From the NCBI GenBank assembly GCA_016758965.1, contig JAEPRB010000120.1:59275-123274 (forward strand): a DNA stretch of 64,000 nucleotides. Reading direction: 5' to 3'. The notes below the pieces were generated by a model. The model was not told where the DNA came from. It worked only from the letters and a program-made list of their open reading frames with translations, and made no database searches. The stretch comes from Circinella minor. Its lineage: Eukaryota; Mucoromycota; Mucoromycetes; Mucorales; Lichtheimiaceae. Positions 1 through 13,972 of this stretch are shown piece by piece. The position numbers and the translations under genes are program-made. Positions within the stretch are counted from its first letter, which is position 1. Each line of letters opens with the position of its first letter.

Positions 1-27
1 TAGTAATTTTTTTCTCAAAATTTTTAG

Positions 28-1027
28 TTATATTATTTGTGTCGAGCACGATTTGTCCGTATTGGATTATCTTTCCGATTATGTTTGTATTTTGTATGGT
101 ATTCCATCTGTTTATGGTGTTGTTACTTTGCCTGCCTCTGTTCGTGATGGTATCAATATCTTCTTGGATGGTACTATTAGAACCGAAAACTTGCGTTTCC
201 GTGACGAATCTTTGACTTTCAAGATTGCTGAACAAACAGATGATGTATTGATCGAAAAGAACCGAAACTATCAATATCCCGATATGACAAAGACACTTGG
301 TGACTTTCAACTTGATGTCAAGTCTGGTGATTTCACAGATTCTGAAATTGTTGTCATGTTGGGTCAAAATGGTACAGGTAAAACAACCTTTATTCGATTA
401 CTTGCCGGTCTCTTGAAGCCCGATGGTGGTAAGGGTGTTCCTGAATTGAATGTTTCGTACAAGCCCCAAAAGATTTCTCCCAAGTTCAAGGGTACTGTTC
501 GTATGTTGTTCCTCAAGAAGATCAAGGCCGCTTTCTTGAACCCTCAATTCCAAACTGATGTTGTTAAGCCTCTCAGCATTGATGGTATTATCGATCAAGA
601 AGTCACTCATTTGTCTGGTGGTGAATTGCAACGTGTTGCTATTATTCTTGCTCTTGGTCAACCCGCTGATATTTATCTTATTGATGAACCTTCCGCTTAT
701 CTCGATTCCGAACAACGTATTATTGCTGCCAAGGTTATCAAGCGTTTCATTGTTCACTTTAAGCGTACTGCATTTATTGTAGAGCACGATTTCATTATGG
801 CTACTTATTTAGCTGATCGTGTCGTCGTATATGAAGGTAAACCTTCCGTTCATGCAGTTGCCAACGCACCCCAAACTTTGTTATCTGGTATGAACAAATT
901 CTTGGCATCCCTTGAAATTACTTTCCGTCGTGATCCTACCAACTTCCGACCAAGAATCAACAAGATGGACTCCCAAATGGATCAAGAACAAAAGGCCTCT
1001 GGCAATTATTTCTTCCTTGAACAGTAG
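28..1027 (+). CDS. RLI1: ABCE1/Rli1 ribosome-recycling ATPase, 3' terminal exon (5' part outside window)
   Basis: This is the last exon of the ABC-E family ATPase that splits ribosomes after termination and takes part in initiation and subunit export. An intron ends in tttttag at 27. The exon opens inside the first ATPase domain with its H-loop ([13 protein letters not shown]) and the hinge ([20 protein letters not shown]). The second ATPase domain follows, with Walker [10 protein letters not shown], signature LSGGELQR, Walker [13 protein letters not shown] and a final H-loop VEHDF. The stop is TAG at 1025. About 333 residues are visible of a family near 600, so the 4Fe-4S domain and the first Walker A lie upstream of the window. 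The order of domains and the hinge sequence are diagnostic. Confidence 0.96.
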
Positions 1028-1492
1028 ATTCTTTTTTTTTATTTCTTTTTATTTTTTTTATAAAATTATATTTCATTTCTTTCTCTCTATCCCTAACTTA
1101 GTACTTCTCACTTGACACATACACACCATACACACAACAACATACTCTATTCTTTTTCTATCAACAATTTGACGCCTCTCCCCATCTTTTCCATATTGCA
1201 TAATACACACAAGTATATAGTCGCTGCTTTTTTTGTTTTATTATTTTTATATCGTCATCACAAAAGAAACAAAAAATAACAAAAAAGCTTTTTTTATACA
1301 AGGGAAAAAAATTAGCTGCATTCCTTGTTTTTTCGGGTTTTTTTTCGGGCAGCAGAAACCATCATCCGTCCTTTTTTAATTATTTAACATTAGTACTTTG
1401 TTGTCGTGGAGGAGAATAGGGATAAAAAAAAGTATACAATTTATTATTTGTTAATATAAGGTTACATGCCCAGTTGTATTTTTTTAGTGTTG
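1028..1492. other. intergenic, convergent 3' ends of RLI1 and MFS transporter gene
   Basis: The stretch holds T-runs, a CA-rich patch near 1118-1140 and no ORF that resembles a protein. It should carry the two 3' UTRs. No other element seen. Confidence 0.6.
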
Positions 1493-1930
1493 CTACAACT
1501 GTTCTCGACGTGCTTCTAGACGTTTCATGGGTCCATTATATATCAGACTTAATACTACACTAACACTAGCCATGGATGCCTGGAAAACTAATCCACGAAA
1601 CATATTATCAGGAGGACTACCAGTAGGATCTCGGAATTTGTCTAATACCAGTACAAGAATAAATCCAACAATTTGTGCAGCTTGCCATAGAATCGATGTT
1701 GAGATGGATTCAGGAATCGGATGTGACACTAAATTATATCATGGTGCATAAATATTTTGAGAGGATTATAACAAAGAGGTTGATTAAAATTTTACCTTCC
1801 ACACCGAGCTCAACTACGACCGGAACCATGAATGACAAGAAGAAGTTGTTTAATGCGTTTACATAAATAATAGCAGCAAAAGAATCACGTTTAACTATTA
1901 TTATATATTATAAAAAGACAGATGACGGTC

Positions 1931-1963
<33 letters not shown>

Positions 1964-3825
1964 GCTTTTATTATGTATGAGACAGGTTAATAAATAATAA
2001 ATAAACTCAACTGATAAAAATAAGTGCGATATAAGTGCTACACATGAATGGTGCCATTAACTTGAGAAATAGTTTATGTCGTTTGGTAATATCAAGCATT
2101 GGACCCGCAGTAACTGAAAAAAAAGTATAATTTTTTCCATAGATGATGTGCAAAAAATGTTAGTTTTAATAGCATGAGGATATTATATTCTTTCTTTCTA
2201 TGCGACTTACGTGCTCCAATAGCACCAGCTGCCATAGCAATAGCAACTATGAGACCAGATTCGCCATCTGTATATCCATAAGGAGCTAATGCTTGATTTA
2301 AAAGTGCACCCCAAGCAATACTAAGACCGATATTGATGCCATGGATACCTTCAATTTTTTACATGCATATGAAAAAATGTTAGAATATATATTTCTATGA
2401 ATGATTTGCGAATTTTTTTTTCTGAAGACATTAAAAATGATATATATTATTAGTTACCACAAAGAATCCAAAAATGATAGTTTTTCATCAATGTGATTGT
2501 ACATTGTAAAAAAGATACATTTGGTCTTTGAATAGTAGCATCATGACTTCCTCCTGGTGGTTTAGCAGGTAAAACGAACTGAGGTAAAACGGCAGCTGTA
2601 CAAATACCTGCTACCATAATAATCTAATATTGATATATATATATATATATATAAGGAACAAGTTGTTTTAGATTAGAAATTAAATATCATCATCCTTAAA
2701 TAAAAAATATTGCAATAGCCACTCACTGTCATTTCAATCTTATCTTCACCAGTAGCCACAGCCGGCATTAAGAACATTGCAATGATACCACCATAATTGG
2801 ATGCTATATATTATTCATGATCCATTTTAATAACAGCATGTGTTAAACTTATCAAAATAAAAATGGGAAGTCCATGGTACATAAATCGACATTATAGTAT
2901 TTCAGAATATAATAGAAACAATGGTTTACCAACAAACATTCCGGCTGTGGCCCTTCGATTTTCTGGGAACCAGACTGCTGCGAACTGTAAATGTATAGCG
3001 AGTAATTTTATTTTAGCAAACAGTACTTATTATAGATATATTTTTTGTCCATGCATTATTTACCTTTGTCATAATGTTAAGCGTTAACGGATTTCCTATA
3101 GAAGCAATTACCTGCCCAATCATCATGACTGGAAATGAAGGTGGATGAATAAGAACGGCAACAAGACGTACCCAACATCCTACAGCAGTAATAACACCAG
3201 CAATAATAAGCTATATATGTATACATAAATATTTGTTTTTCTTTTGTTTAGATGAAAGAACAATAGATAAAGTTATTATAGTAGAATGTGTGTACCAGCA
3301 ATGATGAATAATAATAATCATACTGGAATTATATTCGAGCTGGTACACACAATGTTATTTTAGACTTGCCGATATTTTCGTCCCGAGCCGCTCAAACATC
3401 CAGCCAGTAATAAAACTTAATAAAATATAAACAATGGCTTGGATATTAAACAACCAATTTACGCCTGTCAAATTGACATTCAAGTAATTGGCTACAAGAT
3501 TAGGAATAGGACTGAACGTATTTTGAAATATCGAAACCGAAGATCGTAAAACGACTAGAAAAAATAATGCAATCCAGGCTAAAGGATGTGTACGTTGATG
3601 TTGTGGGGAAGGAGATGCTGAATGGTCATTGTGAATAGTTTCTTGCTTTTCAGTGCTGGACCAAGCATTATCATCCATCATAGCATTGTTATGATTATTC
3701 GGAAGACCTTTTTCATCATCATCAATTGTTTGTGTTGAGGAAGAGACTATCATTGTTTCACGACCAGCAGCTGTCGTAACAGTTGAAGTGGAGGAGGAAC
3801 GTCGTTGATCTACTGATGAATTCAT
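1493..3825 (-). CDS. Major facilitator superfamily transporter, FLVCR/SLC49-like
   Basis: Nine exons join in frame to 491 aa: 3825-3370, 3210-3064, 2984-2930, 2803-2727, 2623-2458, 2348-2211, 2113-2012, 1894-1796 and 1728-1493. The first 80 residues are a polar Ser/Thr/Asn-rich cytosolic tail; about twelve membrane spans follow. Diagnostic segments are WLFNIQAIVYILLSFITGW, VGCWVRLVAV, then IGQVIASIGNPLTLNIMTK followed by FAAVWFPENRRATAGM. The last two match the 'GQ...QP..LN..TK.A..WF...ERATA' signature of the FLVCR/SLC49 branch, whose animal members move heme, choline or ethanolamine. Substrate here is unknown. The first intron must use a GC donor (GCAAGT at 3369): the only nearby GT would break the frame. 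The start is the only ATG ahead of the first span. Confidence 0.85.
1933..1962 (+). repeat. T30 homopolymer inside an intron of the MFS gene
   Basis: Thirty uninterrupted T on the plus strand, read as A30 in the sense direction of the host gene. It lies in the 117-bp intron 1895-2011. Confidence 0.95.
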
Positions 3826-5416
3826 TTATATGTATGTTGAATGGGGTTAATGGAAATGAAGGATAGATAAAAATACTAATAATAATAGCAAAGTAGTTAT
3901 TAAATATATAATTGACTTTAAATAGGAAAAGAAATAATATAATAATTAGCACAATGATAAAAAAAAGATAAGAAGAAAAAGTTTTTTTTCAAATCATTTG
4001 GAAAAAAAAAGATGAAATCAAATGAATAATGAGAGGATTTATTAAAACAACATCCCGGAAAGAATCGAAACCTAAAGACGAATTCGTCATACTTATCTAT
4101 ATATATTTGATATATACATATATATATGAAACCGGTAAACTTGAGGCTCCATGATGAGGGGGTATGAAAAAGATAGTATACCTTTATTTTTTTTTATTTT
4201 TTTTTTTGCATGATTACGGGGTTTTCTGGTATAAATTAATATGTATGGTCTTTTCTTTATTTGCATTAATTCTCGGTATAAAGGGTATCGAGTTGTACAA
4301 CAAAGATAAGATTGTATTTCCAATTCAGAATAATGTTAACTAGTGAAAAAGGGTTCTTGGTAATGTACAAAATAAGACGGCTGATCTCTACTTTTTTAGG
4401 GGGAAACGCAAATAAAAGTTGAAGTATAAACAGAGAAACAGAGAGACATTAATTATGGTATAATAATAGAAAATGATGGATAATAGTAATCATATAATGA
4501 AAATATATGTACATAATCTGGACATGAGATTATATTCATATTATATCGTAGAACCGAATATATTAATACAGAGCGGATTCTCGGATGCTCGTAAAGAGTG
4601 AGAATAACCCCTTTGACTAATATTATTAGATAGATAGTAGTACAACAAGATTATTCTTATGTTAACTAGCTATATCGAAACGACTTCCAAATCAGTCCTC
4701 TTATTAATGCAAATATTTGTTTGTTAATACATTGTACGTCTATTTTTTGTAAGGAGGTAATAAGGAGGTCTTCTTTTTTTCTTATTTATAATACTTTTGT
4801 GAGTTATTTATATATTATATACGTATCTCAACGGATCCTCTTTTTAAATTGTTTTCTATAAAAATTTCGTTGATGCAAGCTTGATTATTACAACACTAAA
4901 TAATATATATGCAAGATTTCAATATTTTAGAATTCAGAATAATACTAGCCTACACAGATATAAGCATACATGTCCATACTTATTTTCATTTCTAGATAGA
5001 TCAATTTTTATGTGATAATTAATAATAGACTTATCAGCCTCACATCATTTATGTTTTACCTTGTACATTGGTCAGTTATTTTCTTTTTTTTTCCCATTTC
5101 TTAAATAAACTTTTTGACATAATAAACATGAAATCAGAAAAAACAAATGCTGATTTGGGTAATGAGATAGAATATCCTGGTTTAGGAATGTAAAGTTTCT
5201 ACAATGTTTATGTTGTAATAGTTATCGAAGTAGCCTATTTTATTTTATAGTTAGTCATGATTATCACGAGGGCAAATTGCAGACCTCATAAGTGATTCAA
5301 ATGATCGATTAATATTTATAGATGTAAAAAGAAACACAGTTTTATTTCTTAGTGTCTCAAAATGTAATGGGTTTTTATTCACATTATCAAATACTATTTA
5401 ATTTTTTGACTTTGTT
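3826..5416. other. 1.6-kb intergenic region upstream of the MFS gene
   Basis: AT-rich DNA between the start of the MFS gene and the stop of the HD-domain gene, both on the minus strand. It should hold the MFS promoter. The longest ORFs are low-complexity and unlike any family. A 21-codon ORF at 5128-5193 has no support. No RNA gene was recognised. Confidence 0.55.
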
Positions 5417-6383
5417 TTATTGACTATTGTCATGATTAGACCGTTCAGCATAAAGTGTTTCAGCCCATGCTTTGACAACAGGGTGTTTGAATTTGCCTTG
5501 TGTTGAATCAAAAAATGATTGAAGTAATTTCTTGTCAGCTATCAATCGAGAGAGGGGAAAAAAGATAAGAATAAATAACTAACAACAATATGTGTGTATA
5601 TATACCAAATGTTAAATATCTTACAGCGTTCATATTCTAATGCTTGAACAATCATTTCAAACTTGTCAAGATCCTTGACCAGCAAGGCTTCTGGAGTTCG
5701 TGCTTCTTCATACTCCTGCCATAAGCTAACAATTTCGCGGACCATATCTGTATCACCTAAAAGAGCTTGAAAATCACGCATTGCGCCCTGAATCATATAA
5801 TATACTGATATGAGACAACATTGCAAACAGAATATTTAATAGACAATAAAAAATACTTACATTTTCCATATTGTATTTGTCTTCTTTGCTTACACCAGCA
5901 TGAGGTGTGATATCGCCCTAGATGAATTATATTATTATCAACTTGATTGTTTGAAAATAGGTGCTGATATTCTACAATTAAAACGTACCACAATAGCTTC
6001 TGCTAGATCATGAACGATCGCCATTTTGATGCATCTAGAAGGAAGAAAAAGATTCATTTAGTTGATCGCGAAACTCCTTCCCCTCACCCCACTCATTTCA
6101 ATAAGTTATCTATTTACTTGTTACGGTTTAAAGAAGGATCGTCAATAAGCATTGCCATGATACCCATTCGATGCATATGATCTGCGATCGACTCTGGTTC
6201 CTTGATTCCATTGTCAACCCAACCAGTACGTTTGGTTTTCTATTATACACATATAATAGCATATGTATGTTCGAGTTAATTTAACGCGTTTTTTTTTCCT
6301 TATTTTCGTTTAATAGTAATCTTCACCTTGAGATTTTGAATAATATGAAGGAATTGGAGAACACCTGCAGGCGAGCTACTCAT
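5417..6383 (-). CDS. HDDC2: HD-domain 5'-deoxynucleotidase-like protein (HDDC2 family)
   Basis: Six exons (6383-6327, 6239-6118, 6034-5989, 5917-5861, 5787-5625, 5538-5417) join in frame to 188 aa, a normal length for the family. Metal-dependent HD phosphohydrolases of this group (human HDDC2, yeast YGL101W/YBR242W, bacterial YfbR) dephosphorylate deoxynucleoside 5'-monophosphates. The residues that bind metal are visible: His40 in ADHMHRMG, His68-Asp69 in KMAIVHDLAEAIVGD, and a later Asp in VKDLDKFEMIVQALEYE. KRTGWVDNGI near the N-terminus and GDITPHAG are family hallmarks. The start ATG at 6383 gives MSSSPAGVLQFLHIIQNLK, matching the first helix. The gene is head-to-head with EMC5. Confidence 0.93.
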
Positions 6384-6735
6384 TTTATTTTTATTTTTTT
6401 TGATATTGGAAAAAGGACCAAACAAAAATTGAAATCGATTGAATTATTAATAGTCTCAGCAGGTTGCCACAGCAATAACAATTATCTTAAATGCTTATCG
6501 TTCCTGGATGGTGAGTATTTCTTTGAATAGCAACCATTTATATTATATGACAATGAATATAACTAATTTGCTTGTCTAACTTTTTAAAGTGTATGACTAT
6601 AGCTGGTACATCCTTCTTAAAATCTTCTGATAATATGTATTCTACATATAATAGCGGAGTGACGAGTTTGAGCAACCTCCTTTCCTTTTCGACCTTTTTT
6701 GTTCAAACGCGTTTTATCCTTACTAAATAACCATA
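6384..6735. promoter_or_regulatory. shared divergent promoter region of HDDC2-like gene and EMC5
   Basis: 352 bp separate the two start codons, so the promoters must share this space. No known factor site was recognised with confidence. Confidence 0.5.
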
Positions 6736-7321
6736 ATGAGTCAAATTGTTGGCAAGGTTATTGCTCTCATCGGTACCTTATTCTTGGCTCATTCTGCATA
6801 TTCAACATATGAACGTACGTCAATTATTTATCACTGTCTAATACATACCTTGAAAGCTTTTCAGAATGATGAATTATTTATGTACTTGTTTTTGATGATT
6901 TAGATCTTAACTACTTGAAAGCGGTTGAACAATCAGAAACAGTCTTGCCCGTTGAGGTAAATTGAAATAAACGTATCTTTTTTTTTCTTATTTGTTGGAA
7001 CGATTTATTTAATTGATACAATTACATATTAGATTGCTGTTGAATGTTTATTATCAGCATTTGTAGCACTCTTTGGCGTCATTATTTCAGCTCAACCTTT
7101 CAAGAATGTCCTCTTGGAATCACAAATGGCATCAATGTAAGAATTAAAAGTATCGATAACAACAATAATAAAAACTTGGAAAGATAAAGAATATGCTAAT
7201 TTAATAAATATTATTGTGTTGCAGGACAATTGATAAATTTGATACGCGACCCTCGTTTATTGGATTCAATCATCGCAAAATCGTATCAACACAAGGTCAA
7301 TTGGAAAGACGGTTACGATAG
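6736..7321 (+). CDS. EMC5: ER membrane protein complex subunit 5 (MMGT1 family)
   Basis: Four exons (6736-6814, 6904-6956, 7033-7136, 7225-7321) give 110 aa. EMC5 is a small two-span subunit of the ER membrane insertase that places tail-anchored and polytopic proteins into the ER. Span 1 is near residues 5-22 (VGKVIALIGTLFLAHSAYS), the short loop HLNYLKAVEQSETVLPVE follows, then span 2 near 46-63. The cytosolic tail has FDTRPSFIGFNHR, which matches the family's 'F..RPSF..FNHRG' ending. Length and layout equal animal MMGT1 with a shorter tail. Confidence 0.93.
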
Positions 7322-7659
7322 AAAATTTCATGGATTAATATAATAGTTTCAATATGTTTTTACCCCACTAATAATAATAACAATAATATTGTATCACTGA
7401 TGTCAAAAAAAAAAGAAGAGAAGAAATACCAAACTATTCCTGTATATAAAATAATATAAAACAGAGGGATTAAAAAAATGCAGTTTACTAGACATTTATA
7501 TTAAATTTGACAAGTGGAATGGTGTTGTAATTTGTGTTATCTTATTATTACGTAATGTTTGTAAAAAAAAATATTATTTACACGACAAAGGAAAATTCCA
7601 ATCAAATGTATAGGATATATTATTATCATAGTTATTATGAGTATTTAAAAGACATATTT
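7322..7659. other. intergenic, convergent 3' ends of EMC5 and TAO3
   Basis: AT-rich with an A-run near 7406. No gene or element recognised; it should contain both 3' UTRs. Confidence 0.55.
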
Positions 7660-10600
7660 TCAAAATTCTTCTTCATTATCAGAATCAAATCCAATACCAG
7701 AATTTCGAGATTCACGTCCCAAAATATTATTTCGAGAAGAAGAACTAGATGGCGTTAAAGATGTTTCAACATCTTCATTAAAGAAATCATCCAGATCCTT
7801 AAGTGCATTCATCAATTCTTCACCATAAGCTGCAGGGCGTGGAACGCCACCACCTGTTGTTGTAGCGGTAGTAACAGCAGAAGCGGCAGCAGCGGCAGCA
7901 ACAGCACTTGTAGATGCTTGTGCCTCGGTTTCGTCAGACATAGAATCAGCTTGATCCTCTTCTTGTCGTGGAGGTTCACCCGTGAGCATTGAAAAGTCTT
8001 CTATGGAGAATTGAATATTGTGTTCTATTGGCTCTTGGTTGGTGACAGAGGAACACTCGAATACGACAGCATGGACATTATGACGAGTGATTTGTGATGC
8101 AAGACTAATAGCTGCAGGACCAAATCCCCATAATGCATTAGCTGCGTTGGTGGTATCAGATGTAGTAGATGCACGGATACTGTTATTAGATGAACCCGTT
8201 ATATTTGTTGATACAGCTGCTGATGTCAATGATGCTGTCAAAGATAATGATGACGGGTCCTTAATGATAGAAGGTGGTTGAGGGATGTTGGCGACTGGAA
8301 TCCCGGCATTTAATATGGAAAGTGCCTTATCTGCGTATTCTGTTTGGACAAGGTTCAATAAAGAACTGAGGGTCGTAATATCGATAGGCATGGATGTACC
8401 AGTAGACCGTGGATCATTCTTTTTCACATAAGGTATAAGATTTTCCACCAACATAAGTCCTTTTTCGCGATAATAAGACCTCTTGTTCTTGACCAGCAAA
8501 AGGGCAAACATCAATGCTTGATTAGCATATTTGTTTAAAAACACTTCTCGAATGGAACCCAATAATTGCTTAAGATAATCTTCTTGAAATTTGCTTTTCT
8601 GTTTAGGGTATGTCGCAAGTATCCGATGAACATCAGGTAAAGAATACCATTCAAACAATCGGGCTAATTCATTTGCTAACTTAATAGCAGACTCATCAGG
8701 CTTGTTTGAAGATTCACTGACATCAAGACCATGTAATAATCTGCATAATGATCCAAGTAAAAGATAAAGTAGCCTTGTCTCTGATGGATCAATCAATGGC
8801 GGGTTTTCAATCATCATAATAGATGACAAAATCGAAAAAGTCTTTTCCTCTGCTGATTCGAACTGCAGTCCCTTGAGTAATAATGGTTGCAAGCCTTCGA
8901 ACTCGCTCGCCCAATTTTTGGGAAAGCAACCGGCCAGATCGTCACAAAATCCATACTTTTCCAATACAACTTCCAATAATACCAAAGCCTCGGTATGTTC
9001 TGCTTCATATGGACTATAAAGACAACCTACGGCAGCCCAGAAAATTTGTGGAAATTGTTCAATTTGCTGTCGATCCATATTCTTGGTAACTTTGGTTAAA
9101 GTCAAAATAATTTCCAATGCAAACCCTCGTATCTCGTCAGACTTGTCTGCAATTGTGTTTGACAACCGTGCCAACATATCAGCAAGCATATGTTGATTGA
9201 ATGCCGGCATAAGTGTACGAAAACATTCAAAAGACCGACAGGCAATATGACGAACAGAACAACATGTAGCCCATTTAAGTGCTGTCTCTCCCCATTTTTG
9301 CCGAAGGTCCGGATCTTCGTGAGAAAACACATCAACAACCTTATGTAACAAATCACCCAGTTCCTCTGCGCTTTGTAGATGCCTATTCTTGGGCGTAATA
9401 TTCTCGTATGCCCAGAGTCGCTTCCCTTCCTTGGCCGTTAACCAATGAATAAGCTCAGTTGCTTTAGCAGATGCTTCCGAGTCCATAGATTGCCGGATTA
9501 CAATGGAATGAATTAAATTAATGAGAAAGCATCGAGATTGATCACAGATAATGCTTGTCAAATGGTCCAGTTGTACAAAGATTGTATGTAATAACAAGGG
9601 TAAATGAGGTGCCAGATCAGCACCGGCTTCAATGGCCAAGTCGACAAGAAATACCATAGCCATTTGTCCTCTTGAAAAAACCGGCCTTTTAGAATATTTA
9701 TTAAGTGCCTTGGCCGTATCAGCAACATAAAGTAGTGGGAATGCTTGTGCATATTTACTACTAATTTCTTTTAGCTGGGGAACCATAGAACGAGGAGTAA
9801 TTTCAGCTATAGTATCTTCCACCACCCGACTAAATGCCGATGTTCGGCCGAGACAAACAAATACACGCTTTGCATGAAGAAGGAACCAAGGATTCCTCAT
9901 TTCAAGACCCATATCTAACAGATACATAATAATAGCTCGTATATTACGCCCATGATCTACCACTTGACTCCAAAGAGCACCAATTTCTTTGACATAGGTA
10001 TCACCGAACTTGATAGTGAGATAGTAAATGTTAGATAACACCATATATGCTGATGCGCTCAATTCGGTATCTTGAGGACCAACAGATAAATCGATTTTGC
10101 GTAACCATGGTAGCAAATACACAAGAACTTCACGTTGGCTATTAGAGCTGATGTTATCGAACCGCTGGGTAATTTCTGACAGCATTGAAAATGTTTGTTC
10201 TGGATGATCTACAGCAAGTCTAGCTGATAATAATGTTTGTGTATGCTTGTAAATTGTCGGTAAATTGCTTGTAATACCGATCTCGTATTCCTTTGCACAC
10301 GAATCGGCAAATACCCGGTCTTCAATGACTCTCAAAAGATTGATGGCAGATTTACGAATAGTCTTCTTGGCGTCGCCCGATTTGAATAATGCGAGACTCA
10401 TAATTTGATGTATATGACATGGATAATCTTCCACCTTGGTGACAATGTCTGCTAACGCAAGAAAATAGCCTTGAGTAAATTCGAGTTTTGGATTACCCGC
10501 ATAACATTGTTCAATAACATCATCCAATAAAAGAGGTTGATCTTGATTATAAATCAATACTGCTTCCAATGCCCGTCTATAAAAAAAAACACCATATGTA

Positions 10601-13600
10601 GTAAATGAGTAAGAGAAAAACTTTATTTCAACCTAACATGTATCTACGTCTTATTTTTTTTTCGCTTCTTGTTTACCTTGCAATAGGATGATATATTGGG
10701 TCTCGACTTTCAAATACAGCATCAATCCATTTGAGAACATTCAGCATATCAAACTGAATTACTGCTTGCCTTGCTTTTTTTTGACCAAGGAATGCATATA
10801 GTGGACCACGCTTCAAAAACAATAATAATAACAGTTAATCCCATACTCTTTTCCCCCACTTTTTATATATCTCTCTCTCTTTTTTCTTTTCTCATTTATG
10901 TTCCTAAAAGCTTACACAAAGCATTGCCATTGCACTTAATGAAGCTGTCTCCAAAGCTTTACGTTCTTCTTCCATCAACTGAGTAGCACTCGCGCGTTCT
11001 TGGGCATCTTTGCATTGTTCTAGTACGTCACGCATCATGGCAGCTTCACGATTTCGTGTCGCATTTGCACAAATACCATAACCACACCATTCTTCAAACA
11101 TCTTGTATAGACTTAATCTTGTTTCAAAAGACATCACACTGGTTGGATCATCCAGTTGCATCAATTTTTCATAGAGCTTTTCAACTAATCCACAAAGATA
11201 AACGCGTAACTTGTGATATTCCCATTCGAACTGTATTTCGCTATCTTGTAAAAACGATTTTGTTTCCTTGATATAGCTCATAATAATATTCATGACATCC
11301 TTGTCTTCCAAATATTTCCGACGCTGAAGACAATCAGCCGTTAATTCGAGTACATGCATCAATGATATACGTAATCGATCATGTTTTTTGCTACGTTTGT
11401 TCTGATACGGTTTCTGGTTGTTTCGTTGTTTGCCGTCATCAAGAATGATTCGTACATGGTGTTGTAAATTAGTAATGAGGAGTTTGTAAGCATCCTTGTT
11501 CACATTGCCAAGTCCTTGCATAACCGCTTCTCGAATTGGTCGATGTTCACAAGTAAGATATTGAAGCGTCATTCGAAACAGGTCGTGTGCTGATCCGATC
11601 TTTTGCACAACTGCAGAACCCTTTCTACCACTACTGGCCCATGTTGCTACTGGTGATCTATCTTCTGATAATGTTGCCGTTGCACATGCAAATACAATAT
11701 ACATTTTCCATTGCTCTATTGTTTCGCTGCTGGCAACTTTTTGACTTGTGCTACTCTTACTCATACTAAGTGTACCTGTCGCTCCCGCCTTGGCAGTCTC
11801 AAATGAGCCTTGAATAGCTGGTTGGATTTGTAATATACGGGTGCATATATTTTGTCGACATAGGGCTACAGTACCAGGAAAATGTTCAAAACATCGTTTA
11901 CATAATTCTGGATAACATATATTCCATATTATCATATCATATGGATGATCACTTTCAATGATTTGAATAAGCACATTTCTATTTGCGCGACGTTGATGTT
12001 GTTGAATTCGAATGCGTGTTTCAATCGAAATTTTTGATCCCAAGAGAATACTGGTATCCTTATCGAACTTGATTATTTCTTGCCCTGCCGATTCCAAAAG
12101 GTTGTACAATCGAATATATTTGCGGTCCGTCATCGAAGAAAAATGCTTATTTAATCTTTTGGCTAGTTCTGATTCACTATCATGGATTAAGCCTCGTAAC
12201 CGTTCTTCGAGATCGGCAGCTAGTTTGATTATTTGAATAGCAGATCGTCGTATTGCTGAAGATTGATTACAAAGGAATAATAAGCCATTGGCTTCGGTTT
12301 CTTCTACCATACTAAATAAACGAGATACATCGGAATGAACATCGGCTGCAAGATCACCTGCTGATGTTGATACTGCTGCTGCTGTTGTTTCTGTAGTATT
12401 TTTTCCATTGGTATTATTCGTATTTTCATTCGTTCCCATATCCAATTCCTTGAGCGGTGTTAAATCAATATGATCAACCCACGTTGCAAGCAAATCCACA
12501 TAAAGTTTCATCACACCACCATTTCCATTGTGATTACCACCCGTTAATGGACCAGCGGCGAGTGATGTGAGAACATCACAATACTTGTCTTCAATTCGAT
12601 AAACAAAACGAGCATAACCAGTCACCACAGTTTGACTATCGATTTGTTCAGCAATCCGTAATAAAGCTTGTGATGCTGATTGAATCAGTTCTGGATCTGC
12701 ATGAACCGTGTAACGTGACAACATTTCGACTAGCTTGGGTAAGGGGATACCAGCTGGCATGAGTCGTGGCATCGAATCAAAAATGACCTTCAAGACGTCC
12801 AAGTAAGCTTGCTTGTCCTTGGAATAGGATATAGCAAAAGATGCATATTGATGTTGGACTTGTGGACCACTTTCAGATGTGCCTGAAATACCAACACTGT
12901 TAACGAACATCGGAACAGAATAATTGCCACTTCCTAGACCACTACTGCTTGTATTTGAGCTCATACTGCCTGGTGGTTTTTGTATGACTGTTTTATCATC
13001 TAAAACAATAAGACGTCCAAATGCTTGATCCAAACTTAACAAAGACTTGTGTATAATGTCCTCGATACGATCAATGACATCAGGTTTGATAGCACGAATG
13101 GGACTGGTAAATATGTTGGCACTACAATGCATCGATATACCCGTGCCAAGCATATCTGGATCGACAGGGAATGGAGGTCTTGTATTTCCTTTTTCAAGAT
13201 CACAAAGCATTAGACGGAATGCTCGAAGAGCAATAATCATACGTTCTGGGTTAATATATTCCCAATGTAAAGTAGTTGCAACATTGTCAGCATTCAATAA
13301 ATAATAGACAACACTCTTCATAGCCGTATCAATGTCACGCATTAACATAAAATAGGTGATTAAGATAAAATGGTCCAAAGGTGTTTCAGATGGGTATATG
13401 GCTCGTCGAAAAGGTGGAAATAACGTTTTGATAATACCATCCAATTTTTTGTATGCAATAGAAGTACTTTCTGCACATCGAAATAAATAGGTCCATACAA
13501 GGCGAGAAACACATCCAAGAGTCAATTGTCGGGTATATTTGTCCTATTAAAAAAAGATATTTCCAATATACTAATTTTGTTAACCTCATTTCTATCTTCT

Positions 13601-13932
13601 TCATTGATACTGTTTACTGATGGATTAATTTTTTTTTTTTGGTACCTTGCTAAATTTTTGATAACAGCTTTCAACAACCCCCATCCAGTTAGCTGCAAAG
13701 AATTCTTTTCGGCCGACACATAATAAGGTTGTAACAAGTGGATATCCAGCCTATATATACATATATATATTACATTAGTCAAACATGTTTATATATTTCA
13801 CAATAAACAATACATCGTTATTCAGCTTACAAGTACATGTCGTGGTTTAAGAGTCATTTTCCACGCTCTTGGGTATACTATATCAACTGCTTTTGCCCAT
13901 GCAGGGAAATTCACTTCAGCAACAGCTACCTG

Positions 13933-13972
<40 letters not shown>

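Noticed and set aside
4093..4323. 76-codon minus-strand ORF
   Set aside because: Low-complexity Lys/Tyr content with no recognisable motif in a long AT-rich gap.
5128..5193. 21-codon ORF starting MKSEKTNADLG
   Set aside because: Too short; no conserved context or splice signals tie it to a gene.
8087..8281. Plus-strand ORF inside TAO3
   Set aside because: Antisense shadow of a conserved exon; no homology of its own.
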